Source: a virus. From it: a stretch of DNA of 31,929 bases. Below, piece by piece: positions 12,250-21,170 of this stretch. The stretch's first letter is position 1, and each line of letters opens with the position of its first letter. The DNA is taken from IMG/VR virus record IMGVR_UViG_3300011116_000802, positions 1 through 31,929 of that record, one strand, 5' to 3'. The notes beneath the pieces were generated by a model. It searched no databases. It was given only the letters and a program-made list of their open reading frames with translations, and had not been told where the DNA came from. The translations under genes and the position numbers were made by a program.

Positions 12250-12524
12250 TTTTTTGAAGACATAGGTTCAGACGTTGGAAATTGCTTGCGTGGCTTTGGT
12301 GGGTACACCGGACGACCTTTGATGCCAAGCATGTGACCAAATCGAGGATGTACGTTTTCAAGAAAGTGCGCTGCGGTGGCGTACAGGCCGGCAACTACGG
12401 AAGTGATTAGCGCAGTCAGTTCTCCATTGACGTCCGAAATGCCGTGTTTTGCCAACTGGCCAACAATGAGGCCAACAACAATTGGGATGAGATGCCGAAC
12501 CGAACTTCTGGTTGAGTCGGTCAT
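12246..12524 (-). CDS. Holin-like membrane protein, 92 aa
   Basis: An N-terminal charged stretch (TDSTRSSVRHL) is followed by two hydrophobic helices (about 12-28 and 36-55), then a basic, Pro-rich tail (KGRPVYPPKPRK). Size, two spans and charged tail fit an actinophage class II holin, which forms membrane lesions that release endolysin or collapse the membrane potential. GGAG lies eight bases before the ATG. The second membrane gene beside it could be the antiholin or the real holin. Confidence 0.6.
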   Translation of the reverse strand: MTDSTRSSVRHLIPIVVGLIVGQLAKHGISDVNGELTALITSVVAGLYATAAHFLENVHPRFGHMLGIKGRPVYPPKPRKQFPTSEPMSSKK

Positions 12525-12537
12525 TTCGCTACTCCAT

Positions 12538-12879
12538 TCAATGTTTGGGTTTTGTGGGGATGATTCCAAGGTGCTCGGCAATTCGAGCGATCAAGTCACC
12601 AGGGTTCTCGGTATTGCGACCGTTCGGCATCAGCCGCTCGAGCATTTCTTGTTGCAGCTGTGAAGTGGCCGTGAGTGAGGTCACGCTTTGTTCGAGTGTG
12701 CGAACTGTCGGCACAATTTGTTCGATGCGCTCTACTGCTTGAGCGGTGCGAAGTCTGATGGCCTTGGTGCTTTGAATTTTCGTCATAACAAATCGATAGG
12801 TTTTGCGTGATCCCGAACCAATGGCTGACACAATTGCGACAAGCGCAGCCCAGCCAACAACTTGATCCCACGCCGCCAT
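12538..12879 (-). CDS. Membrane-anchored coiled-coil protein, possible second holin or antiholin, 113 aa
   Basis: A single N-terminal membrane helix (about residues 5-22, VVGWAALVAIVSAIGSG) is followed by a basic segment and a long coiled coil (AVERIEQIVPTVRTLEQ ... LQQEMLERL), then a C-terminal helix. It sits between endolysin and the two-span holin-like gene, separated from the endolysin stop by one base. Such one-span proteins in lysis cassettes act as holins, antiholins or spanin-like factors, but actinophage roles vary. An in-frame ATG at 12924 and a TTG at 12927 are possible but would overlap the endolysin gene more deeply. Confidence 0.6.
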   Translation of the reverse strand: MAAWDQVVGWAALVAIVSAIGSGSRKTYRFVMTKIQSTKAIRLRTAQAVERIEQIVPTVRTLEQSVTSLTATSQLQQEMLERLMPNGRNTENPGDLIARIAEHLGIIPTKPKH

Positions 12880-12880
12880 T

Positions 12881-13591
12881 TCATGCGCCCAATGCCGACC
12901 AAGTATTTGGTCCGACGACGCCATCAACGATGAGCTTGTGTTGGTTTTGAAATGCTCGAACAGCCGAATCGGTCATTTGACCAAATTGCCCATCAATGGC
13001 CAACTTGTAGCCCTTCTTGACGAGAAGTGATTGCAGCTGCCTGACTTCTGGTCCAGTATCGCCTTGACTAATGGTTTTGGGCTTTGGTTTTGGAATTGGC
13101 GGTTTCGGAGTTGGCGAAGGTGGTGCAGGTGGGATGTTGGCATCAACCGGCACAAATCGCAGGTAGGTCTGAGGAAGTCGACCGTCTTGGCTGACTCGAA
13201 CGAACGAAGGGTCGCCGTTTTGACCCATTGAAACAGTCAAGGGATCGTTGCCGGCCTCAACAATGATGGCTGTGTGCCATCCGGTGCCTGGTCCGTAGAC
13301 AATGACGTCACCTGGTTGCACTTCCGCCAATGGAATCTTTTTGCCGTGACTGAGCAATGTTCCGGTGTACCCATAACCGTTGTAGTTGAGGCCGTTTGGG
13401 TCGGGTGCGCCTGCCCATGAGTAACACGACGTCACCCAAGAGCTGCAATCGCTGGTAATTGGAAGTTGGTACGGCTTGTGTACCGCTTCCATTCGTAATG
13501 GACCTTCGGAATAAGTGAAGTGCGTGTGATTTTCGACGCCCCATTTGGCCGCTTTGACAATGCGCTGCCGAACTGAATCTTGATTTGGCAT
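12881..13591 (-). CDS. Endolysin: NlpC/P60-CHAP-type peptidase with PG-binding domain, 236 aa
   Basis: Residues 5-150 carry a papain-like cysteine peptidase: nucleophile C49 in SDCSSWV, catalytic H106 in GWHTAII preceded by PGDVIVYG. A Pro/Lys-rich linker (about 148-170) leads to a PG_binding_1 repeat (GPEVRQLQSLLVKKGYKL ... DGVVGPNTWSAL, about 178-236) that grips peptidoglycan. It should cut peptide bonds in host wall murein at lysis. There is no signal peptide, so it needs a holin. AAGGA lies seven bases before the ATG. Next to it are two membrane genes that complete the lysis cassette. Confidence 0.92.
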   Translation of the reverse strand: MPNQDSVRQRIVKAAKWGVENHTHFTYSEGPLRMEAVHKPYQLPITSDCSSWVTSCYSWAGAPDPNGLNYNGYGYTGTLLSHGKKIPLAEVQPGDVIVYGPGTGWHTAIIVEAGNDPLTVSMGQNGDPSFVRVSQDGRLPQTYLRFVPVDANIPPAPPSPTPKPPIPKPKPKTISQGDTGPEVRQLQSLLVKKGYKLAIDGQFGQMTDSAVRAFQNQHKLIVDGVVGPNTWSALGA

Positions 13592-13611
13592 TGAATTTCC
13601 TTTGTTGATGA

Positions 13612-14280
13612 TCAGGCGATGCCAAACCAACCGACGTAAATGTCAGTTGCAGGCGTACCGCTGATGGTTGCTGGAAGAGAAGTTTGGCCAGACATGACAT
13701 GACCGGCTCGATACGACAATTTGTTGGCGACTGGAGCAATCCCAAGGTTGGTTACCGTTGCCGTGCCACCGGAGTTGGCAGACCAAAACGTTGGTTTGGT
13801 TGCAGCTGACAGACAGATGGCAACTTGATAGGTGCCAGCGGTAAGCGCCAGACCAGCACTGGTAGCGGTCAGTGTGAACGTATTTAAACCGGTCGACAAT
13901 GCGCTTGGCAGCGCCACGCTTCCTCGAAGGGTTGAAGGTGAAGCCATGTCATAAATGCCGATGTACGCATTTGTAAGGGTTGATCCAACGGTGTTGACGT
14001 TGCATGAAACGGTGCTTACGGTTGCGTCGACTGGTAAGTAAAACTGCCAAAAATACACAACGCCGTTGGTTGAAGTAATGGTTACAACGTCTTGCGTCGT
14101 CAAGGCAGGATCGAATGTCCAAGTTTTGAATGGCAACGACCCCGAACCGGAAGTTGTCGAATGCGACGAAGCAGGAACTTGGAATGCGTTGGTTCCTTGA
14201 GCGCCTTGAGCACCTTGCGCCCCAACTACAGCGGTTACCCAAGTGCTTGAAGTCGTATCAAAGTATTTCAGTTGAGGCAT
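13612..14280 (-). CDS. Short collagen-like tail fibre/appendage protein, 222 aa
   Basis: The N-terminus (LKYFDTTSSTWVTAVVGAQG) is shared in pattern with the gene ahead of it and leads into a short GAQ collagen-like stretch (residues 20-28). The rest is a Ser/Thr/Gly-rich beta domain with a YIGIYD and GTYQVAICL pattern that also appears in the next fibre protein. TTGGAG nine bases upstream supports the start. It is probably one of three related receptor-binding or appendage proteins on the tail tip. Which one binds the host is unknown. Confidence 0.75.
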   Translation of the reverse strand: MPQLKYFDTTSSTWVTAVVGAQGAQGAQGTNAFQVPASSHSTTSGSGSLPFKTWTFDPALTTQDVVTITSTNGVVYFWQFYLPVDATVSTVSCNVNTVGSTLTNAYIGIYDMASPSTLRGSVALPSALSTGLNTFTLTATSAGLALTAGTYQVAICLSAATKPTFWSANSGGTATVTNLGIAPVANKLSYRAGHVMSGQTSLPATISGTPATDIYVGWFGIA

Positions 14281-14298
14281 TTACAAAACTCCAATTGA

Positions 14299-15102
14299 TT
14301 AAGTGAGCGCAGTCCAAATAATCGTTGTACCAATGGTCAAGGTGTAGGTCGTTCCAATTGCAGGTGGTGACGATGCAGCGGTGGTGAGTCCTGAGGTGTA
14401 CGGAGTAAGCCCCGAAATCGATGGCATAAAAGTGTTAGCAATTGGAAGCGTTGGGCATGTAGTCGCCGTGATGCAAGGTCCGACGTAATAGAAACCGCTT
14501 GTTGGAACGGTGTAGGTGCTCGAGGCTCCTGATGCAATTTGTGCAATTGCCCAAGTGAACAGCGTGCTGGTTCCCATTGTGATCGCACCTTGGTCTGCCG
14601 TTCTTGCAACCAGTGTCAAAGTCGTACCTGACAGCGAATAGATGCCAGCCCAAGCAGCTGTGATTGCACTCGCCGAAGACGTTGAATACGTGGCAAAGTT
14701 GATGTTGCTGACGACTTGCCCAGCAACTAGGTAGACCGCCGCCATGCGTTGTTGCGTTGACGCTGGAGTGATGCTTCCATTGAGTGCAAATCGAGGAATA
14801 CTTTCGGCAACTGCCGATGTGCCGTTGATAACGGCAGGTACTTCCGATGCAAATTGCCGAATGATGGATCGAACGGCTTGCGTTGATTGCAATGTTGCAA
14901 CTCCGCCACCAGTAGTAACGACGTCTCCGCTCAAAATTGGCGTTGCACCTTGGGTTCCTTGTGGACCTTGATTGCCCTGGGAACCTTGGGCGCCAGTGAG
15001 ACCTTGAGCTCCGTTGGCGCCTTGAGGGCCTTGATACCCCTGTGCCCCAATGATGGCAGGAACCCAAGCTCCCGACGTTGCGTCCCAAGTTTTTGCTTCC
15101 AT
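14299..15102 (-). CDS. Collagen-like tail fibre protein, 267 aa
   Basis: Starts with the adaptor-like AKTWDATSGAWVPAIIGAQG, continues with about 30 residues of G-x-Q/G-x-x collagen repeats (QGPQGANGAQGLTGAQG), and ends in a beta-rich head domain of about 210 residues with a pattern like that of the 13612-14280 protein (AAWAGIYSL, TSGFYYVG). The two genes look like duplicated paralogues. TAGGAGAG three bases before the ATG supports the start. Probably a trimeric fibre. Confidence 0.8.
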   Translation of the reverse strand: MEAKTWDATSGAWVPAIIGAQGYQGPQGANGAQGLTGAQGSQGNQGPQGTQGATPILSGDVVTTGGGVATLQSTQAVRSIIRQFASEVPAVINGTSAVAESIPRFALNGSITPASTQQRMAAVYLVAGQVVSNINFATYSTSSASAITAAWAGIYSLSGTTLTLVARTADQGAITMGTSTLFTWAIAQIASGASSTYTVPTSGFYYVGPCITATTCPTLPIANTFMPSISGLTPYTSGLTTAASSPPAIGTTYTLTIGTTIIWTALT

Positions 15103-15110
15103 GATCTCTC

Positions 15111-16550
15111 CTAGATATTTCCGAGGTACTCAACCGCTGCATGCAAACCAAACGTCAAAGCGCCTGTTCCGCTGCTTGCATATCCGCTTGTGTAAATCGA
15201 AATTGTTGATGATGGTTGTGCGCTAACGATGACCACATCGAATGTTGATGAGCTTGTCGCCAATGTTGAATTGACTTGTCCGGTGTAGGTCATGATCGCA
15301 CCGCTTGAATCACCAGACGTCCATTGAAAACAAACCGCTGGAAGCGTCATCGAGGACGATGGAATTGACGTTGTGCCAATGGAAAACGTGATCCGGTAGA
15401 GCTGTGCCGTTGGCGTTGAGGGCGTGGTGTAAAGCGTGACAGCCGCAACATTGGCAGATTGGTTTCCAATGCTCAGAGAGGCAACTACCGGTGATCCTGC
15501 GCCAGCTGCGCCTTGGGGGCCTTGGGGGCCGACCAAACTTGATCCTGAGGTACTCGTATCAATCCAAATTGACGAGTGATAGCCAACGCCAGGATCAGTG
15601 GCCGAATAAATGACTCCTTCTGAGCCTTGGAAACCTTGATTGCCTTGGGGGCCTTGGGGGCCGACGAGGCTGCTTCCAGCCGTGCTTGTGTCAACCCAAA
15701 TTGATGTGTGATACGCCGCACCTGGATCAGTTGATGAATAGACGACGCCTTGCGTGCCTTGGGGACCCTGGGGGCCTTGGGGACCACCGGATGAACCTTG
15801 AACACCTTGAGGACCTTGAACGCCTTGCGTGCCTTGGGGACCACCGGATGAACCTTGAACACCTTGAGGACCTTGAAAACCTTGATTGCCCTGGGGGCCT
15901 TGAGTTCCATTGCCCGTTGCGGTGTCATCAAGCCAAAGCAAGGTTGTGTCGCTTGGTGGGATACCGTCGTTTGACTCGTAAATGCCGCTTTCGCCTTGAG
16001 GGCCTTGAGCGCCTTGCCCGACCATTGACGTTCCAGTTGAGATAAACGTGCAAACGGCATACGTCGTGGTTTGAATTGTGATCGTCGAACTTGCGTTGTT
16101 CGTTACCCAAATTTGCACAACATCGCCAGCATCGAAATATTCCTCATCAATGCCGGCGATGCCTGCGGTAGTAGTTCCGCTTGATCCATTTGCAAATCGA
16201 TTGATCTCGGTGCTTGTGGAGGTCGTCACATTGCGAACAATGAGTCGCACTGGTCCACTAGGGGCAGTCAACCCTGACAAGCCGACGTATGCCTCAATTC
16301 GGTAATTGCCTGAAATTGGAATAACGAAAGCGTTGCCAGAATCGATTGTCATTGGCGCAACGACGTAGCTTGTGCTGTTGAACAGCATGTAGGCCGTGAG
16401 TCCTGCCGCAATTCCTTGGGTACTGCCTTGAGCCAACCGTGCTTGAGGAATCGTCGACACCAATTGCCGCTCGAGGTAGGTCAACCGAGTATCGGTTTTG
16501 ACCATTGTGTTAACGAAACCATCTTCGTATCGTCGATTGACCTTCGGCAT
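15111..16550 (-). CDS. Large collagen-like tail fibre protein with duplicated modules, 479 aa
   Basis: The N-terminal 170 residues are a beta-rich tail-attachment part with a coiled-coil-like start (TYLERQLVSTIPQ). Residues about 178-370 alternate collagen-like GPQG repeats with a module of the form YSxTDPGxxYHxSIW(V/I)DTST, present twice nearly identical and once as a divergent version (IPPSDTTLLWLDDTAT). The final 110 residues are a beta head domain. The ATG overlaps the TAA of the upstream gene (TAATG). The modules may be small folded units inserted in the stalk that set its length and flexibility. Receptor recognition is likely but unproved. Confidence 0.85.
   Translation of the reverse strand: MPKVNRRYEDGFVNTMVKTDTRLTYLERQLVSTIPQARLAQGSTQGIAAGLTAYMLFNSTSYVVAPMTIDSGNAFVIPISGNYRIEAYVGLSGLTAPSGPVRLIVRNVTTSTSTEINRFANGSSGTTTAGIAGIDEEYFDAGDVVQIWVTNNASSTITIQTTTYAVCTFISTGTSMVGQGAQGPQGESGIYESNDGIPPSDTTLLWLDDTATGNGTQGPQGNQGFQGPQGVQGSSGGPQGTQGVQGPQGVQGSSGGPQGPQGPQGTQGVVYSSTDPGAAYHTSIWVDTSTAGSSLVGPQGPQGNQGFQGSEGVIYSATDPGVGYHSSIWIDTSTSGSSLVGPQGPQGAAGAGSPVVASLSIGNQSANVAAVTLYTTPSTPTAQLYRITFSIGTTSIPSSSMTLPAVCFQWTSGDSSGAIMTYTGQVNSTLATSSSTFDVVIVSAQPSSTISIYTSGYASSGTGALTFGLHAAVEYLGNI
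15774..15877 (-). repeat. 47-bp direct repeat within the collagen-like stalk coding region
   Basis: Copies at 15774-15820 and 15831-15877 are identical over 47 bases, with a period of 57 bases (19 codons). They encode a GVQGSSGGPQG-type collagen unit. Recombination between them would remove 19 residues in frame. Confidence 0.85.
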
Positions 16551-18403
16551 TAGAGCATTCCTGGCGGTAAGGCGGCTGGAAGGCCGGTCAGTGGCACATT
16601 GAGTGAATAGGTAACGGTCGACAATCCTTCGTCGTTCATGTTGAAATCGATTCCTACAATTCTCATGACGTAATCAAGTCCGTCTGGGAAGCGGTTATCG
16701 GGGTTGGACAAAACTCGAACATGGTCACCATTGGTGACTTTGGAAATGTCAACGCCTGACCAGTCAAGTGGCACGGTGACGGCAGCTGCAATGATCGGAT
16801 ATTCCCGTGATGCCAAGTCACCTTGTAGCTCACCGGTCAACGTAGGAGTGTTGATGGCGTTGTTGAACGCGCTCATGAAACTTTGAATTGGCCAACCAAA
16901 AGCGGTAATTGCGTCATCAGTGACAATTACTGGATCAAGGGAACCCGACGATGGCGTTCCAATGACTTCAGATGCCGATTGAGTCCCATCTTCGTCCCAG
17001 GTGTACGAAAGAGCAGCTTGCAGATCAAGCACCCAATCATTGACTGGCCTTGGAACGATGTTGTTTGCTGCTTTGTTCGTTGTAAACGAAAACGTTGAGG
17101 TCGGGTCATATTCACTGGTGTAAGTAGCCCCAGCGGTCATCGAAACCGACGAAACAAGCGTTTTCTTAAAGGTGTTAACCGAAACAACCGTTCCAATCGT
17201 GGTGCCAGACGCATTTTTAATGTCTGCACCGACAATTGGTTGAAAGCCAGTCCAAACTGCATTTACGCCAGTTGTAAAGACTCCTAGCGTGGTTTTTTCG
17301 TTGGAAGTTTTGCTGCCTCGATGAGGAAAATCAAAATTCAACACGAACAATGGCACTGAGCCAGTGCCGCTTGCCCAATACGCATCAAACCCAAAGTCGT
17401 AGCCAACTTTGTAGCCGGCATCTGCATATGTTCCAACGATCTGGTCGATGGAAGTCCGTTGAGTAATTGGATAGACCGGATAAAACAAATTCGACGTTGT
17501 CAACGACTGTGTGAGGCGGTCGGAAATTTGGATAGTAGGAAATGCGGAGTTATTGACGTTTTGGGCAGCACCAGCCACAGCTGCATTGGCGATGTAGCAG
17601 TTGTAATTGTCTCGAGCGGTGTTGCCCCAGAAAAAGTATTCAGGCGTGTTGGCTGAGTCTGGGTAACTGGTGTAGTCCCTTGCCTGGTGACGAGTGGTGA
17701 AATAGTCCCAAGATTCTTTGACGTTCAAATCCATCGTGTGAGAACTTGAATCAAAATGCCGACTTCGTACAATTCCAGTCCAAATGATTTCTCCATCAAG
17801 GTCAACGACGATCATTGTTTTGTTCGGTGTCGTCGCGCTGATGATGTTGGCTGGAGGATAAGCGCCATTTTCAAAATTGATTTGGGCGCTCATTGAGCCG
17901 GTGCTGTTCAAACGCTGCGCAAAGGAAACATTGCGAAGTGGCAATTCTCCATATGCCGTTGGACCGCCATTGAGCAACGCGTAGCCGCCCCTGGCATTTG
18001 AGGTTGTCGTCAAAGTTGAAACGTAAACCTGAAATTGCCCATAGTTGGCGCCACGGCCTGCGCTTGGTGAGTAGTAGGTCAGGGTTCCAGTTGTGTTGTA
18101 AGCCGAAACGCTGGTGTTGTAAATCGTTACAGGATCACCAATGTTGTTAATCCAGTTTTGAACGCCGTAGCAAGTGATTCGATGAGTTGAGGAATCGCCG
18201 AATGCACTGACAAACGGTGGAGAATCATTTGGCTTAGTCAAACCAGACAAGTTTGAAGCCTCATAAACGCCGACTTGTTGAGTCTTTTCGGCCGTCGTCG
18301 GGCTTGCTGAAACCGTTGCACTGGTTCCCGTTGCGGGCCCAAGCTGCGTGGCGTTGCCAAGACTGAGCAAGTCAAACGACCAGTAGGTGACGACTCCGCT
18401 CAT
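16550..18403 (-). CDS. Minor tail protein / tail hub (Tal-like), 617 aa
   Basis: Residues about 150-250 carry the pattern of siphoviral tail-hub proteins: LPLRNVSFAQRLNSTGSMS, ENGAYPPA, TMIVVDLDGEIIWTGIV. A large region with YAD-type and GSLDPVIV segments follows, and a C-terminal TYSLNVPLTGLP strand is present. The family forms the baseplate hub that closes the tail tube and may carry a peptidase. No catalytic motif is recognised here. It overlaps the Dit-like gene by ATGA and the large fibre gene by TAATG. Confidence 0.75.
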   Translation of the reverse strand: MSGVVTYWSFDLLSLGNATQLGPATGTSATVSASPTTAEKTQQVGVYEASNLSGLTKPNDSPPFVSAFGDSSTHRITCYGVQNWINNIGDPVTIYNTSVSAYNTTGTLTYYSPSAGRGANYGQFQVYVSTLTTTSNARGGYALLNGGPTAYGELPLRNVSFAQRLNSTGSMSAQINFENGAYPPANIISATTPNKTMIVVDLDGEIIWTGIVRSRHFDSSSHTMDLNVKESWDYFTTRHQARDYTSYPDSANTPEYFFWGNTARDNYNCYIANAAVAGAAQNVNNSAFPTIQISDRLTQSLTTSNLFYPVYPITQRTSIDQIVGTYADAGYKVGYDFGFDAYWASGTGSVPLFVLNFDFPHRGSKTSNEKTTLGVFTTGVNAVWTGFQPIVGADIKNASGTTIGTVVSVNTFKKTLVSSVSMTAGATYTSEYDPTSTFSFTTNKAANNIVPRPVNDWVLDLQAALSYTWDEDGTQSASEVIGTPSSGSLDPVIVTDDAITAFGWPIQSFMSAFNNAINTPTLTGELQGDLASREYPIIAAAVTVPLDWSGVDISKVTNGDHVRVLSNPDNRFPDGLDYVMRIVGIDFNMNDEGLSTVTYSLNVPLTGLPAALPPGML

Positions 18404-19299
18404 ACGAGATATGCCGGTGCGTAGTTGACCTTGAGCGATCCAGTGCCGCTACCAGTCCAAGATGCCGAAATGACCACTGATTTTGACGACGAACTCATCA
18501 TGCCGCCAACACCAGAAATGAGGTTTGGCCACGTTGGCGATGAACCGGTTGCTGGGTAGTAGCCAACGCCAGCTTTCGTGACGGTGTGCAAGTCAGTGTC
18601 AATGACATACGCCGCACTGTTGGTTACGGTGGCAGGCTCAATGTTGATCGACCACTTGGCGACGCCGCCAATAGAGCAGCTGACGGAGACCTTGCTTATG
18701 GCGCCTGAAGTATTGGTGAACGTGATTTGAGGATTCATATCAACGTCACCGGCGTAAGTAATGGTCGGGATTGAAACGCTTGTCGCCGAGGTGTAGGACT
18801 GAGTCGTCTGCACTGGTGCGCCATAGAGATGCGGATCGGTGGCATGCCACCACAGCTGCACGGGGATTCGACCGCTGTTGGCATAGTCAAAGTTGTACGG
18901 TGCTGCCAGTTTCATTACTCGAGCCATTGCACAAACAACAGGGCGATTTGGAATTTGCACCCAAAGTGGCAATTCTTGATTCGGCAATGCAACGCCGGTT
19001 TGGATGGGAAGCATGGCAACTTGAAGTGACTGAAGCAAGCCTTGGGTTGTCGATGCACCGTTTTTGAATCCAAGGTCAAGCATGCAATCAACGTCACGAC
19101 CTGACAAGAAGTTGTAGCCAGGCAATTCACCAAAGGTGCGGCCACGTCGACCGTCGCCGGAAACAAGAGCCGGAAGGTCAGTCCATCCTTCCATGCTGGT
19201 CATCTCATATGGCGTGCCAGGACCGATTGCAAGGCCGTTGTAACTCATTTGCCACGACGACAACGTCGGCACTGTGGTTCCGTATGCAGGAAAAGCCAT
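18400..19299 (-). CDS. Distal tail protein (Dit-like), 299 aa
   Basis: The N-terminus (SSWQMSYNGLAIGPGTPYEMT) and the RTFGELPGYNFLSGRDVDCML stretch match the common pattern of siphovirus distal tail or phage-tail family proteins, with a beta galectin-like C-terminal half (residues 165-299). It follows the tape measure gene directly (TAATG overlap) and precedes the hub protein, which is the usual Dit position. It would form the hexameric ring that joins tube to baseplate. Confidence 0.8.
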   Translation of the reverse strand: MAFPAYGTTVPTLSSWQMSYNGLAIGPGTPYEMTSMEGWTDLPALVSGDGRRGRTFGELPGYNFLSGRDVDCMLDLGFKNGASTTQGLLQSLQVAMLPIQTGVALPNQELPLWVQIPNRPVVCAMARVMKLAAPYNFDYANSGRIPVQLWWHATDPHLYGAPVQTTQSYTSATSVSIPTITYAGDVDMNPQITFTNTSGAISKVSVSCSIGGVAKWSINIEPATVTNSAAYVIDTDLHTVTKAGVGYYPATGSSPTWPNLISGVGGMMSSSSKSVVISASWTGSGTGSLKVNYAPAYLV

Positions 19300-21170
19300 T
19301 ACCTACTCCCGACAAGCGCCAAGGCGCGAGTGATGTGCCGAGCAATTTCTGCCGGCGGTGCGTAAGAATTGATGTTGATGTGCGTATGGCTTTGAGCGGC
19401 TTCTTTTGCAGCTGCCATTGCTCGAGGGTGCATTCGCAACCAATCTTTGTCGGACTTGTTCATGAGTCCCCAAACGGTTACCCAAGGGCTAGTGGCTGCC
19501 TTATTGGTTCCAATGAGTTTCGTTGGATCAATTCCACCCTGAACAGCGTTGTAATACTGTTGTTCAACAGCACGATGGGCATTAAGCCAATTTTGTTGAT
19601 TGGCATTTAATTTTGTCCACCACGTTCCCCATTTCATAACTGAGCCTGGGTGTTGTGGATCAATAGTTGCGCCGATAATTGGTCGAACGTGGCCGCCACG
19701 AACGTCGAATTGATTGTTTGGTACTGAAGCAGCGTAACTAATAGCACCAGCGATAGCCAAAATCGGTCCGGGTTTAGCAAGGGCAGCTGCACCAGCGGCT
19801 ATTTTCCCTACTTTGCCGACTTTTCCTGCTGCGCCACCGACTTTGCCAGCACCTCCGCCGCCACCGCCAACACCACCGACGGATGCAAGACCAAGGGCTT
19901 CGGTATTTAAAACTGTTGCTTCTGTGTTGGCAGCCAATGCTGCTTCTAAGCCCGTATTCGACGCCGCTCCAGCGGCGCTTCCAGCGCCGCCAAAAATCTT
20001 TGCGTTTTTGATGGCGTTAGCAGCGCCTTTCATTGAGTCAAAGATGCCTTTGACTTTGTTGAATGCCCAAATGCTGCCAAGTGCCGTAGCGATTCCACCA
20101 ATGGCAATACCAAAAGCTTTCACTGTTCCGGTGTGATTGCTCATCCAGTCCATGAAATTGCCAAGTTTGTCGGCAGCTTTGGTCAAGGCCGGCAAAAGTT
20201 TTTCGCCAAGTTTTTTGCCCAGATTGATGGCATGAGCTTTAAAGTTTTCGATTTTGCCAGCAAGCGTGTCGGAGAAACTTGCTGCCGCATCATGCGTCTT
20301 TTGCTTCAGTGCGTCAAGGACGGTATTGGTTGACGAAATGGCGCCCTGTAGCTTGGCTTTGGCATCGATGACCTTTTGTTGTGCGGCGACAAGCTGGTCG
20401 GTAGATGCTTTGGCGTCGTTTTGAACAGCATTGAGATGCGCCTGTGCTGCGGCAAGTTGATCCTGAGCCTTTTGCACGTTCTTGGCGCCACCGGCCGTCA
20501 CGTTCAAGTCAATGCCCATCTGCTTCAAGATGCGGCTGTTACCGGCGTTGACTTTGGCAAGAGCGGAAGCAGAATCGCTAAGGGAAATGTTCTTGAAGCG
20601 AGCAAGGTCGGCGGCTGCACCCATTTCGCTTTGAGCAACGGAAACTGAACCAGTCGAGGTAATGAGTTTGGTTAATGCAGCGTTGACGTCATCAGCATTG
20701 AAGCCAAGGTTGGCCATTGAGTTGTACGTCTTGTCAATGCTTGGGCTGACTTGTTCAAACGAAAGGCCGGTGTTGCGAACAGCGGTCTCGAGGTTTGATT
20801 GCGCCTCGGCACCATCCATAGCAATTTTCACTGATTCAGTTGCTAGGCCAATGAATGCAGTCAAGCCACCAGTAACAGCTGCGCCGCCAATGCTGCTAGC
20901 CATGCCAAGGAAACCATTGCCTTTGGTTTCAGCATCTTTAAAACGTTCTCCAATGGTCGAAAGAGAACTGGCAAAGGGAATTCCCATCCGTTCGGCTTTT
21001 GAACCAAGGCTTTCAAGCATTCCGCCAACGCGACTGGTTGACGAGCTGAAACTGCTTTCGACTTCTTTGCCAGCCTTCTTTGAAGCATGACTGACGTCGG
21101 TCATGGCGCTGACGGCTGATTTGCTTTCACCTACCAGGTGAAGTTTGACGACAAGGTCGTTAAGAGCCAT
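19299..21170 (-). CDS. Tape measure protein, 623 aa
   Basis: Longest gene of the tail block. It begins with a helical start (LNDLVVKLHLVGESKSAVSA), has coiled-coil stretches near 250-300 (QDQLAAAQAHLNAVQ), hydrophobic helices near 110-125 and 340-375, and a Gly/Ala-rich stretch near 420-470. Length of this protein sets tail length; by the usual rule of about 0.15 nm per residue the tail would be near 90 nm. A short YxxPPAEIARHITRAL end follows. No lytic domain is visible. The ATG shares its A with the preceding TGA. Confidence 0.93.
   Translation of the reverse strand: MALNDLVVKLHLVGESKSAVSAMTDVSHASKKAGKEVESSFSSSTSRVGGMLESLGSKAERMGIPFASSLSTIGERFKDAETKGNGFLGMASSIGGAAVTGGLTAFIGLATESVKIAMDGAEAQSNLETAVRNTGLSFEQVSPSIDKTYNSMANLGFNADDVNAALTKLITSTGSVSVAQSEMGAAADLARFKNISLSDSASALAKVNAGNSRILKQMGIDLNVTAGGAKNVQKAQDQLAAAQAHLNAVQNDAKASTDQLVAAQQKVIDAKAKLQGAISSTNTVLDALKQKTHDAAASFSDTLAGKIENFKAHAINLGKKLGEKLLPALTKAADKLGNFMDWMSNHTGTVKAFGIAIGGIATALGSIWAFNKVKGIFDSMKGAANAIKNAKIFGGAGSAAGAASNTGLEAALAANTEATVLNTEALGLASVGGVGGGGGGAGKVGGAAGKVGKVGKIAAGAAALAKPGPILAIAGAISYAASVPNNQFDVRGGHVRPIIGATIDPQHPGSVMKWGTWWTKLNANQQNWLNAHRAVEQQYYNAVQGGIDPTKLIGTNKAATSPWVTVWGLMNKSDKDWLRMHPRAMAAAKEAAQSHTHININSYAPPAEIARHITRALALVGSR

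Noticed and set aside
15470-16020. CRISPR-like repeat array
   Set aside because: The repeats are in-frame collagen-like codons (GPQG) inside an intact fibre gene, with no unique spacers of constant length.
15111-16550. Diversity-generating retroelement target
   Set aside because: No reverse transcriptase or template repeat is found; the repeats are tandem and in frame.
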